Origin: Psychrobacter sp. APC 3426
GTDB lineage: Bacteria; Pseudomonadota; Gammaproteobacteria; Pseudomonadales; Moraxellaceae
DNA length: 64,000 nt
Direction: 5' to 3'
NCBI RefSeq assembly: GCF_030408035.1
Contig: NZ_JASDCF010000002.1
Location: 124,001 to 188,000, forward strand
Of the stretch, positions 19,430 to 27,340 are shown in pieces. Each line of letters starts with the position of its first letter. Positions within the stretch are counted from its first letter, which is position 1. Both the position numbers and the translations under genes were made by a program. The notes beneath the pieces were generated by a model. That model worked only from the letters and a program-made list of their open reading frames with translations, was not told the DNA's origin and ran no database searches.

Positions 19430-19459
19430 AAAAGCACCTAATATTTAGGTGCTTTTTTT
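19430..19459 (+). terminator. Terminator after hupB
   Basis: AAAGCACCTAA (19431-19441), three-base loop, TTAGGTGCTTT and a T run to 19459. The remaining bases to 19692 contain no gene. Confidence 0.9.
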
Positions 19460-19692
19460 ATTGCTATAGTTTGTATCGTACCACATGAATATTTTGAGTC
19501 TGCACCAAAAATCACGTATCATAGGGCGCGCGATAGATGCGTTGTTTGAACAAGGCTGCTCCAACAAGTCTTATTTTTTATATTAAATGTATACGTTCTT
19601 ACTCTTACCATTGCCGGCTTAGATAGCATTGATATTAATAGTAATATTACAATGGTTTTTCATCAATATAGGTTAATAAAGCAGAGATAACT

Positions 19693-21567
19693 ATGGATAA
19701 ATTGCGCGATTTCTTAAAAAGCTGGCCAGGTCGCATTTTATTGATTTTATGCCTATCGCCGCTCGCTCTATTGGGTGTCGAAAGCTATTTTGGAGGCGGG
19801 GTAGATCCCAACCAAGTCGCTCAGGTGGGTGAGGCAAGCGTAGGGCTGTCCGAGTATCAGACTGCCGTTAATAACCGTCGTACCGAATTGCTAGAGCAAG
19901 TTGACGACGCCAGCCTATTGAATGAAGATGTGCTACACGAGCAAGTCCTAAAAGGTCTTATTGACCGTACGTTGCTAGAGCAGCAAGCAGGCAAGCTTGG
20001 CATGACAGTCTCCGATGACACGATTAATCGTTTGTTGCGTCAAGAAGAGATATTTAAAGATGCAGAGGGTAACTTTTCTAATGATCAGTTTTCAAACTTT
20101 TTGCGTCAGCGCGGTATGACCAAAAACCAGTTGTTCGCAGAATTTCGTAATCAGTTGAGTCTCGATCAGCTTAACGCCAGTATTGTTGGTACTGCTGTAT
20201 ATCCAATGCAAGCGGTCAGTCAATTGATTGACCTACAGCTTGAATCACGCAATATTTGGCTGCATCGTTTTAATTGGCAAGATTACCAAGACCAAGTAAA
20301 AATCAGCAAAAGTGATGTTCAATCTTATTATGATGCCAATAAAGACAAGCTAAAAAGCGCGGCAATGGTGGACTTGGCTTATATTCAATTAAGCCCGCAA
20401 ACCATTCAAGTCGATGATGTCACTAAAGAAGATTTGCAGCAGCAGTACGAAGCCTATAAGCAAGGCCTGGCTATAGTAGACGAGCGTAAAGTCAGCCAGA
20501 TTCTGCTAACAGGCGATGGTGCCAAAGCTCGTGCAGACAAACTTAAAGCCCGCTTAGATAAAGGCGATTCATTTGCAGCGCTTGCTAAAGCTGAATCAGA
20601 TGATCCATCAGGAGAGACAGGCGGCGATATTGGTCGTTTTAATGCTTCTGTATTTGGTAATGATGCTGCTGCCGTAGAAAAAGCTTTAGAAGGTCTCAGT
20701 GTGGGTGATGTCACAGCACCAATTAAGACCAGTTTTGGCTACCAGATATTTACGGTGACCGAAGACAATGGTAGCAAAATCCCAAGTCTAGAAAGCATGC
20801 GTGATGAGCTGACTGCTAAAGCCAAAGAGTATAAACGTCAGGAAATCTATGCTGACAAAGTAACATCGATTAATGATTTAGCAGCAGATGGCTTTAGTAT
20901 CGAAGATATTGCTCAACAAGAAAACGTGACGCTAAAACGTCTGAAAGACTACAGTAAAGAAAATAACAAATCGGTATTGTCGCAACCAGCAGTAATCAAG
21001 CAAGCTTTCGATGAATTTACCATTCAAGATCAAGCAGTGACGGCAGGTATCGAGGTTGGCAGTGGTACGGTATGGGTACAGCCAAGCAACTATCGTCCTA
21101 CTAAAACGTTGGCTTTATCTGCAGCTACCCCAAGAATTACTCAAACATTACGTCAGCAAAAAGCCACTGCACTGGCATTAAAAGATGCGAAAGCGTTGGC
21201 TGCTAAAATTAAAACCCCAGCTGATATCAGTAAGCAGCCCGTTAAATTCCAAGTATTGGGCGAGGTAAATCGTCAAACCACGTTATTGACAGAAAAAGAG
21301 CGTGGCTTGGCATTTAGTCAGCAAGCAGCTGATAATGGTGTGGTTGCTATTACCAGTGAGTCTGAGATGGGTGCAAGCTTATTGGTCGGTGATCGCATCA
21401 AAACTGAGCAGCAGTCACCGCTTTCTGATATGCAACGAGCACAAACAGCGGCCATTATTCGTGATAACTTAGGTCAAGATCAGCTCCAAGATTACTTGGA
21501 TTATCTACGCATGGTTTATAAAGTTGAGATTAACGAAGCTAATATGGCAAACGCGCAAGGTCGCTAA
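19693..21567 (+). CDS. ppiD: Periplasmic chaperone / foldase PpiD
   Basis: Inner-membrane anchored SurA-like chaperone near the Sec translocon. 624 residues. One N-terminal transmembrane segment (ILLILCLSPLALLGV, about 15-29), a SurA-N like helical region (about 35-175), a parvulin domain at about 257-355 (RKVSQILLT..., DPSGETGGDIGRF, SFGYQIFTV), and a C-terminal helical part. Parvulin domains in PpiD are usually poorly active, and nothing here settles that. Monocistronic, ending at the terminator 21608-21643. Confidence 0.93.
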   Translation: MDKLRDFLKSWPGRILLILCLSPLALLGVESYFGGGVDPNQVAQVGEASVGLSEYQTAVNNRRTELLEQVDDASLLNEDVLHEQVLKGLIDRTLLEQQAGKLGMTVSDDTINRLLRQEEIFKDAEGNFSNDQFSNFLRQRGMTKNQLFAEFRNQLSLDQLNASIVGTAVYPMQAVSQLIDLQLESRNIWLHRFNWQDYQDQVKISKSDVQSYYDANKDKLKSAAMVDLAYIQLSPQTIQVDDVTKEDLQQQYEAYKQGLAIVDERKVSQILLTGDGAKARADKLKARLDKGDSFAALAKAESDDPSGETGGDIGRFNASVFGNDAAAVEKALEGLSVGDVTAPIKTSFGYQIFTVTEDNGSKIPSLESMRDELTAKAKEYKRQEIYADKVTSINDLAADGFSIEDIAQQENVTLKRLKDYSKENNKSVLSQPAVIKQAFDEFTIQDQAVTAGIEVGSGTVWVQPSNYRPTKTLALSAATPRITQTLRQQKATALALKDAKALAAKIKTPADISKQPVKFQVLGEVNRQTTLLTEKERGLAFSQQAADNGVVAITSESEMGASLLVGDRIKTEQQSPLSDMQRAQTAAIIRDNLGQDQLQDYLDYLRMVYKVEINEANMANAQGR

Positions 21568-21607
21568 CGCTTATTTGCTAAGTTTAACTCATTATATGAC
21601 AACGCAT

Positions 21608-21643
21608 AAAAAAGCCACTGTTCGTGATGAACAGTGGCTTTTT
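21608..21643. terminator. Bidirectional terminator ppiD / purH
   Basis: AAAAAGCCACTGTTC and GAACAGTGGCTTTTT form a perfect 15-bp stem with a five-base loop. Confidence 0.93.
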
Positions 21644-21666
21644 CTTGGATGATCGATAGACACGTT

Positions 21667-21713
21667 AGAAACCGAGCCAACACGCTCAGTAGTAGCGAGT
21701 TGGCTCGGTTTCT
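21667..21713. repeat. 15-bp perfect inverted repeat just after purH
   Basis: AGAAACCGAGCCAAC (21667-21681) and its exact inverse (21699-21713) enclose a second small stem (CGCT/AGCG). The fold would be very stable. There is no T run on either strand, and it ends 8 bases from the purH stop. It may act as a 3' stability element. Confidence 0.7.
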
Positions 21714-21721
21714 AGAAGTGA

Positions 21722-23302
21722 TTAGTGACGGAAGTGACGCATACCAGTGAAGACCATGGCGATACCATGTTCATTGGCTGCCGCGATAGTCTCGTCATCA
21801 CGCATAGAGCCACCTGGTTGAATAATGGCAGAGATGCCCACTTCAGCAGCGTTATCTATGCCGTCACGGAATGGGAAGAAAGCATCTGATGCCATGACAG
21901 CACCTTCAGTCGCTAATCCTGCGTGTTCAGCTTTGATAGCTGCGATACGAGCTGAGTTGACACGGCTCATTTGACCTGCACCAACACCAATCGTGCGCTG
22001 ACCTTTGGCATAAACAATGGCATTGGATTTGACGTATTTTGCGACGTTCCAGCTAAATAATAAATCCGCAATCTGCGCTTCGGTTGGCTGTACGTCAGTG
22101 ACGATTTTTAGGTCATTGGCAGTGATTAAGCCAAGGTCTTGTTCCTGAACAAGTAGACCACCGTTTACACGCTTATAATCAAGCTGCGTATCACGCTGAT
22201 CTAGTGTTGGTAATTCACCGCATACCAATACACGTACGTTTTTCTTGGTAGCAGTCGCCTCGAGCACACCATCTTCAATACTTGGGGCAATAATGACTTC
22301 AACAAACTGATTGTCAATAATCGCTTTAGCAGCAGCGAGGGTTAGTGGACGGTTAAAGGCAATGATACCACCAAATGAAGATTCAGGATCCGTGCTAAAT
22401 GCAGTGTTATAAGCCACGACTTGATCGCTATTAACTGCGACACCGCAAGGGTTAGCGTGTTTGACAATAACGCAAGCAGGTGCACTAAAGGCTTTAACAC
22501 ATTCGAGAGCCGCATCAGTATCGGCGATATTGTTATAAGAAAGCGCTTTACCTTGTAACTGCTTAGCAGTAGCGATAGAGGCTTGCTGGCTCTTGAGTGG
22601 CTGATTTTCAGTATAGAATGCCGCATTTTGATGTGGGTTTTCGCCATAACGTAGGTCTTGTGCTTTTTCGAGTTGCACATTAAAGGTACGCGAAAAGTTC
22701 TCTGGCTCTTGTGTGTCGTTCACACGGCTGCCTAAGAAGTTGGCAATCATACCGTCATACTGTGCTGTATGCTCGAATGCTTTGACCGCTAGGTCATAGC
22801 GTAAAGCAGTCGTTAGTTCAGTGCCATTACCTAAGGCAGTAAGTACACGGTCATAATCAGATGGATCGGTCACGATACCCACATGAGCGTGGTTTTTAGC
22901 AGCTGAACGTACCATCGTAGGACCACCGATATCGATATTTTCGATAGCATCATGCATGGTCACATCAGAACGAGCGATGGTTTCTGCAAAAGGGTAAAGG
23001 TTCACCACGACCAAGTCAATACGCTCAATTTGATGATCACTCATTACCGCATCATCAGTACCACGGCGACCCAATATACCACCATGAATTTTAGGATGTA
23101 GCGTTTTAACACGGCCATCCATCATTTCAGGGAAACCGGTATAGTCTGATACTTCAGTCACAGCGACATTGTTTTCTGTCAGTAGGCGATAAGTGCCGCC
23201 AGTAGATAATAAGCCGAAACCTGCTTTGATGAGTCCTTGAGCGAATTCAACGATATTGGATTTATCAGAGACGGATAATAGAGCGAGTGGGGTTGTACTC
23301 AT
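21722..23302 (-). CDS. purH: Bifunctional AICAR transformylase / IMP cyclohydrolase
   Basis: Catalyses the last two steps of de novo IMP synthesis. 526 residues from ATG 23302 ([16 protein letters not shown]). N-terminal MGS-like cyclohydrolase domain with [11 protein letters not shown] and [18 protein letters not shown]; transformylase part has [12 protein letters not shown] (Lys-His pair) and [11 protein letters not shown]. The open frame extends upstream to a TTG at 23359, but those residues run across a terminator-like hairpin and are not part of the family. No Shine-Dalgarno is seen before ATG 23302. fis precedes it by 159 bases on the same strand, as in Pseudomonas. Confidence 0.96.
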   Translation of the reverse strand: MSTTPLALLSVSDKSNIVEFAQGLIKAGFGLLSTGGTYRLLTENNVAVTEVSDYTGFPEMMDGRVKTLHPKIHGGILGRRGTDDAVMSDHQIERIDLVVVNLYPFAETIARSDVTMHDAIENIDIGGPTMVRSAAKNHAHVGIVTDPSDYDRVLTALGNGTELTTALRYDLAVKAFEHTAQYDGMIANFLGSRVNDTQEPENFSRTFNVQLEKAQDLRYGENPHQNAAFYTENQPLKSQQASIATAKQLQGKALSYNNIADTDAALECVKAFSAPACVIVKHANPCGVAVNSDQVVAYNTAFSTDPESSFGGIIAFNRPLTLAAAKAIIDNQFVEVIIAPSIEDGVLEATATKKNVRVLVCGELPTLDQRDTQLDYKRVNGGLLVQEQDLGLITANDLKIVTDVQPTEAQIADLLFSWNVAKYVKSNAIVYAKGQRTIGVGAGQMSRVNSARIAAIKAEHAGLATEGAVMASDAFFPFRDGIDNAAEVGISAIIQPGGSMRDDETIAAANEHGIAMVFTGMRHFRH

Positions 23303-23316
23303 AAAAAAATTTCCAT

Positions 23317-23343
23317 AAAAAAAGCCTGACGTAAACGTCTGGC
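23317..23343 (-). terminator. Terminator-like hairpin in the purH leader
   Basis: Minus strand GCCAGACG, loop TTTA, CGTCAGGC (one mismatch) followed directly by seven T (23317-23323), only 14 bases from the purH ATG. It may end fis transcripts or act as an attenuator of purH. Confidence 0.75.
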
Positions 23344-23461
23344 AAGGTGATAACGACAATGATTGCAGACAATATCACGATGGATAAGGTCATGAAGGTT
23401 ACATTGCCATGCATAATGATTGTCAGTGAAGGTAGGAAAGCTCATGCTCATATAGCCAGTG

Positions 23462-23821
23462 CTACATTAGGTCATACGTTTTGAGTTTTTTGCGTAACGT
23501 ACCGCGATTGAGCCCTAGGATTTGCGCGCACTTGGTTTGATTGCCACGGGTTTGTTCAAGAACAACAGACAAGAGCGGCTCTTCGACTTGTTTTAAAATA
23601 AGCTCATATAGGTCAGTTGGCGTCTCATCACCCAGCATCGCAAAATACTGTCGTACCACACGCTCGACATGCACACGTAGTGGCTCATGCGCCGCCCTCG
23701 TATAGCTGTTTAAAGACAACTCAAAATCGTGAGTTGGGCCATAGTTGTCTTTATTATAGTCGGCAGGATGCTCAGAGCTTTTAGCAAAATGATTGGCATT
23801 ATGCTGTGCGTGAGGTGCCAT
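23462..23821 (-). CDS. fis: Fis-family DNA-binding protein
   Basis: Nucleoid-associated regulator. 119 residues, longer than E. coli Fis (98) by an N-terminal tail rich in His and Asn. The C-terminal helix-turn-helix is clear: VVLEQTRGNQTKCAQILGLNRGTLRKKL at about 87-114. The middle part LYELILKQVEEPLL is the dimerisation helix. ATG 23821 is the first start in the frame. dusB, which usually lies upstream, is absent; a DUF3426 protein is there instead. Confidence 0.93.
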   Translation of the reverse strand: MAPHAQHNANHFAKSSEHPADYNKDNYGPTHDFELSLNSYTRAAHEPLRVHVERVVRQYFAMLGDETPTDLYELILKQVEEPLLSVVLEQTRGNQTKCAQILGLNRGTLRKKLKTYDLM

Positions 23822-23942
23822 AAGATAATGTCCTTGGGATTAGAGGGAATCAAACCATAAGATATCAGAGTATTATATCAAATTAATATCGTCTCGCGCT
23901 GACAGATTAATCGTTATCTGGCAGCACGCTACTTATTTTGGT

Positions 23943-25211
23943 TCAATACAGCGGGTTTATAGTCACTTCACGAATTTGAGCGTTGCCCACTGGTATGGTA
24001 AATAGCAATTGTTGACGGCTATTAGCGGTCAATTGGCTTTGTTTACTGAGTAGATAATCAGCGGGTGTGGCAATAAATTCTCCAATCAAATCATTCTTAC
24101 CATACACGCTGACTTTTACGTTAGGGTAGAGTTGTGCTTTCTCGCTTTGATTGTTAAGAGTAGCGCTCACATCGCTATGTGTGCCTGTGGTTTTGATTTG
24201 GCTAGACTTATTATTGATATTAGTAATGGTCAGTGCCGTCAAATCGGCACTGGGTAAACTACAAGCAGCGACTGAACAGATTGCTTGTAAACGCTCAGCA
24301 TGAGCAGGATTTTTGACCAAGGTTTCTAGGTTAAAAATGACATACTGAGCAAGTAATAACAGCGCTAATACCGCACACCCTAATGTCCAAAGTAACGAAG
24401 CGACTGAATGTCTTGCCGGCGATGGTGCAAATTTCGCTTGCGCTTGAACTTTTTTTACGCGCTCTTCATGGGTCTTATCTTCGTCTTTGAAGGGCACACC
24501 CATATTCGCTAATATTTGCGATAAGTCTGTATCATCTCTTTGGGTGTTTTCCTGCCAGCTGTCGTCATCCTTGTTTTCTTCTTTAAGAAGTGCCTCTAAC
24601 CATGCGTTGTCCGCAGTAGTATCAACATTGGCATGGATGTCATTGGTCGCTGCGGAACTGATAGCAACCTGTGCCGGTGAAGCATGCATCGAGGTTGTCG
24701 TAGAAGAGGGTTTGGCTAAAGAAGGATGAGTCGGCGTTTTGGCTTGATTTAATGATGCATTAGATGAGTGGTTCGTTGCTGTCGGGACTGCAGTATCATG
24801 AGTGCTGTCACCTGCTTGGGTCAGCCAAGCATCCATACTATCTAGCGAGTCGTATTCGGCATGATCTTCTTCTGGCTCATCGATATCCATATCGTCATGA
24901 ATCAACGTATCAGATGACAGCTCTGTTACATGTTGCTTATGAGGCGATGGTTTTGTAGATAGATTACCATGAGACGTTGCATCTGTTTGGGAAATAGGGG
25001 CCTTAGTTGCCTTCAGTGCGTCGGAGTTACTGTTATCAGAAGTGGCTATACTATCAGAGCTGTCAGGCGTGACGATAAGATGCTTATTGACCAAAAAGCT
25101 CTTTTGACATTGATCACAGCTAACGGTTGCATTCACTTTATTTAACTGAGTTTGTTGTACTTTGAAGCAAGCTTGGCAATGGGGGCACTGAGTTTTTATC
25201 GGCGTGGTCAT
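23943..25211 (-). CDS. Zinc-ribbon and DUF3426 membrane protein
   Basis: 422 residues of unknown function. Starts with an MJ0042-type zinc ribbon (CPHCQAC and CDQCQKSF, residues 9-36), followed by a long low-complexity region rich in Ser, Thr and Asp (about 50-235), a single transmembrane segment at about 265-290 (LLWTLGCAVLALLLLAQYVIF) and a C-terminal DUF3426 domain outside it. Proteins of this design commonly lie next to prmA in Pseudomonas and Acinetobacter relatives, as here. Its role is not established. Confidence 0.85.
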   Translation of the reverse strand: MTTPIKTQCPHCQACFKVQQTQLNKVNATVSCDQCQKSFLVNKHLIVTPDSSDSIATSDNSNSDALKATKAPISQTDATSHGNLSTKPSPHKQHVTELSSDTLIHDDMDIDEPEEDHAEYDSLDSMDAWLTQAGDSTHDTAVPTATNHSSNASLNQAKTPTHPSLAKPSSTTTSMHASPAQVAISSAATNDIHANVDTTADNAWLEALLKEENKDDDSWQENTQRDDTDLSQILANMGVPFKDEDKTHEERVKKVQAQAKFAPSPARHSVASLLWTLGCAVLALLLLAQYVIFNLETLVKNPAHAERLQAICSVAACSLPSADLTALTITNINNKSSQIKTTGTHSDVSATLNNQSEKAQLYPNVKVSVYGKNDLIGEFIATPADYLLSKQSQLTANSRQQLLFTIPVGNAQIREVTINPLY

Positions 25212-25395
25212 AGGGTCGAATCCAAAAGATTATGGTTATCAATACCGCTTATCCACTCACCAATAGCTGCCCATAATACGAACAATACCTCCTGCTAGAT
25301 ATCTAACAAAACGATAGACCATGGGCAAAGACAGAGTGGCGCCAAATACATAACATTTGACTGCCCTCTATCGTAACAGATGTAATTTAATGTTG

Positions 25396-26322
25396 CTAGC
25401 CTGTAAATGTACCTGACAATCGCTGCCAATGCTGATCCTCTTGAGCCGTGAATGCGTGCTTTGGATCAAGGGCAAAATACGGCTGATACGCATCTGTCAC
25501 TTGCTGGGTTTGAGACTCAATGAGACCTGCTAAGACGATACGACCATTAGGAGCGATTAAGGTCGCAAAGTAAGGCGCTAAGCCAATCAGTGGCTTGGCT
25601 AAGATGTTTGCCACAATGACTTCTACTGGAATAATGTCATTTTTCGAGCAATAATCGGTGAATTCTTCTGGTAAAAATGCTAGCAGTTGATCATTGACGC
25701 CATTACGTTCAGCATTTTGATTGGTCGCCAAGACAGCTTGTGGGTCAATGTCAACGGCATATACTTGGCGTGCACCTAATAACAAAGCAGCGATGCCTAG
25801 GATACCTGAACCACAGCCATAATCGATGACAACCTTGTCTGTTAAATCTTGCTCTGTGAGCCAATCAAGGCATAAGCGAGTAGTCGCATGATAGCCAGTA
25901 CCAAATGCTAGGCCAGGATCCATGATGATATTGGTCGCTTCAGGGTTAGGCGGTGTTATCCAGTTAGGCACAATCCATAAATTGTTGGCACATTCTATCG
26001 GATGATAGTTGCTCATCCATTCACGCTCCCAGTCTTTATCATCCACAGCAGTCAGCCAAATACGGCTGGCGTGAACTTGTGCCGCGATTTCATGACTCAA
26101 CTGCTCAACGGCCTGACGACTACCAGCATCAGTGGTTGCATCAAACAATCCTGTTAAGATGACTTCGTCCCACAACGGCGACTCACCAGGTAGTGGCTCA
26201 AATAACGGCTGATCACCTGCGTCATCTAGTGCAATTGATAATGCACCTGCTTCTAGTAGCAGCGCTTCTGCCAAATCGACGTTTGCTTTTTCACATTGTA
26301 AATGCAGTTGTTGCCATGCCAT
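25396..26322 (-). CDS. prmA: Ribosomal protein L11 methyltransferase
   Basis: SAM-dependent enzyme that trimethylates L11 at several residues. 308 residues. SAM-binding motif I is VIDYGCGSGILGIAALLLG (about 164-182), followed by AVDIDPQAV; the NPPF-like region is VEVIVANILAKPLIGL. The N-terminal L11-binding domain (about 1-60) and the DPGLAFGTGYHATTRLCL linker are typical. Starts at ATG 26322. Followed 184 bases later by the DUF3426 gene. Confidence 0.96.
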   Translation of the reverse strand: MAWQQLHLQCEKANVDLAEALLLEAGALSIALDDAGDQPLFEPLPGESPLWDEVILTGLFDATTDAGSRQAVEQLSHEIAAQVHASRIWLTAVDDKDWEREWMSNYHPIECANNLWIVPNWITPPNPEATNIIMDPGLAFGTGYHATTRLCLDWLTEQDLTDKVVIDYGCGSGILGIAALLLGARQVYAVDIDPQAVLATNQNAERNGVNDQLLAFLPEEFTDYCSKNDIIPVEVIVANILAKPLIGLAPYFATLIAPNGRIVLAGLIESQTQQVTDAYQPYFALDPKHAFTAQEDQHWQRLSGTFTG

Positions 26323-26397
26323 AACGATAACCTCGAGTTTAAGTGTCGTAAAAATGAAATGTTATATTGATTGAATGAGTCAACCATAAGAAGTGGC

Positions 26398-26432
26398 TAA
26401 AAAGTAGCCATGTATTTCTACAATGGCTACTT
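26398..26432 (-). terminator. Terminator after the lpoP-like gene
   Basis: AAGTAGCCAT and ATGGCTACTT (26402-26411, 26423-26432) with an 11-base loop; on the minus strand five T follow the stem. Confidence 0.8.
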
Positions 26433-26465
26433 GAGTGATAAATAATTCAGTTGGTTAATAATGTA

Positions 26466-27296
26466 CTAGCGCAAGGCTTGCTTTGCCTCACTGACCACGC
26501 GTGCGTTACCTTGGGCTTGCCCTGACTGCAGAATAACTTGCCAGAGCGCACGTCTACGATTGGCGTCTTGAGAGACGCTAAGACCACGGCGAGCCATCGC
26601 TTCTGCTTTGCGTGGCTGATTTTTTTTCAACGCTACTTGTGCCAAATAAAAATACACTGCAGAGGATTTAGGCGCTAAGCGCTGTGCACGGGTAAAGCTG
26701 TTTTCAGCATTGGTCAGTTTGCCAGCTTTGAGTTGGCTGATACCTGTTTGCATCAAATTACGAAATGCCGGCAAGTCACTATTGTTAGTCGCTGTTTGCT
26801 GAGTACGTTGCTGTGAGTTTTTTCTTGCACGCTCTAACAGCTCATTGTGTGATGGCACTGAGGGTTCATTTATCATGTAATCGTTACGAGAAGGTGTAAC
26901 GATGACCGTATCATGCTGGGTCGGTAATGAGCTTGGCGCTTTCAATACAGGGGTATCTTGTGTCAGCGGGTTTGACGAATCGGATGTTGCAGGTGGAACG
27001 TATGGCTCGATTGGGTAATCGTTTTCTGCCTCTTCTGTTACCTCATACTCTCTAATGATAGGTGCTTGAGTCACAGTTGTCACGGTAGTGTCTGAGGGCT
27101 GCCTGGACATCGTTTGGGTTTGCGACGTTGGTATGCCTTGATTGGACGATGTTGGCATGCCAGCGGGTGTGCTCGGCACAGTTTGACAAGCGCTTAAGCC
27201 TAGCATGCCAACAAGTGCACCGATAGCCAATAAGGGGTTGGTCGGCTTGGTTGTTTGAAATACTGTTGTGATGTTCTGCTGAGTAGATGACACCAT
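26466..27296 (-). CDS. lpoP: TPR lipoprotein, probable PBP1b activator LpoP
   Basis: 276 residues from ATG 27296; an in-frame ATG at 27320 is less likely because AAGGG sits 7 bases before 27296. A lipobox LSACQ at about residues 35-39 makes it a lipoprotein after a hydrophobic signal (LLAIGALVGMLG). A disordered Pro/Ser/Thr-rich linker (about 45-180) leads to TPR-like helices (AENSFTRAQRLAPKSSAVYFYLAQVALKKNQPRKAEAMARRGL). It lies 44 bases after mrcB on the same strand. This matches LpoP of Pseudomonas aeruginosa, a TPR lipoprotein encoded beside PBP1b that stimulates it. The identification rests on architecture plus context. Confidence 0.75.
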   Translation of the reverse strand: MVSSTQQNITTVFQTTKPTNPLLAIGALVGMLGLSACQTVPSTPAGMPTSSNQGIPTSQTQTMSRQPSDTTVTTVTQAPIIREYEVTEEAENDYPIEPYVPPATSDSSNPLTQDTPVLKAPSSLPTQHDTVIVTPSRNDYMINEPSVPSHNELLERARKNSQQRTQQTATNNSDLPAFRNLMQTGISQLKAGKLTNAENSFTRAQRLAPKSSAVYFYLAQVALKKNQPRKAEAMARRGLSVSQDANRRRALWQVILQSGQAQGNARVVSEAKQALR

Positions 27297-27340
27297 ACTG
27301 AGACCCTTTTTAGCTATCAATGTTAACGATTAAAATAATT

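Noticed and set aside
23302..23359. Longer purH start at TTG 23359
   Set aside because: The extra residues are encoded by the terminator-like hairpin and T runs and are not part of PurH proteins.
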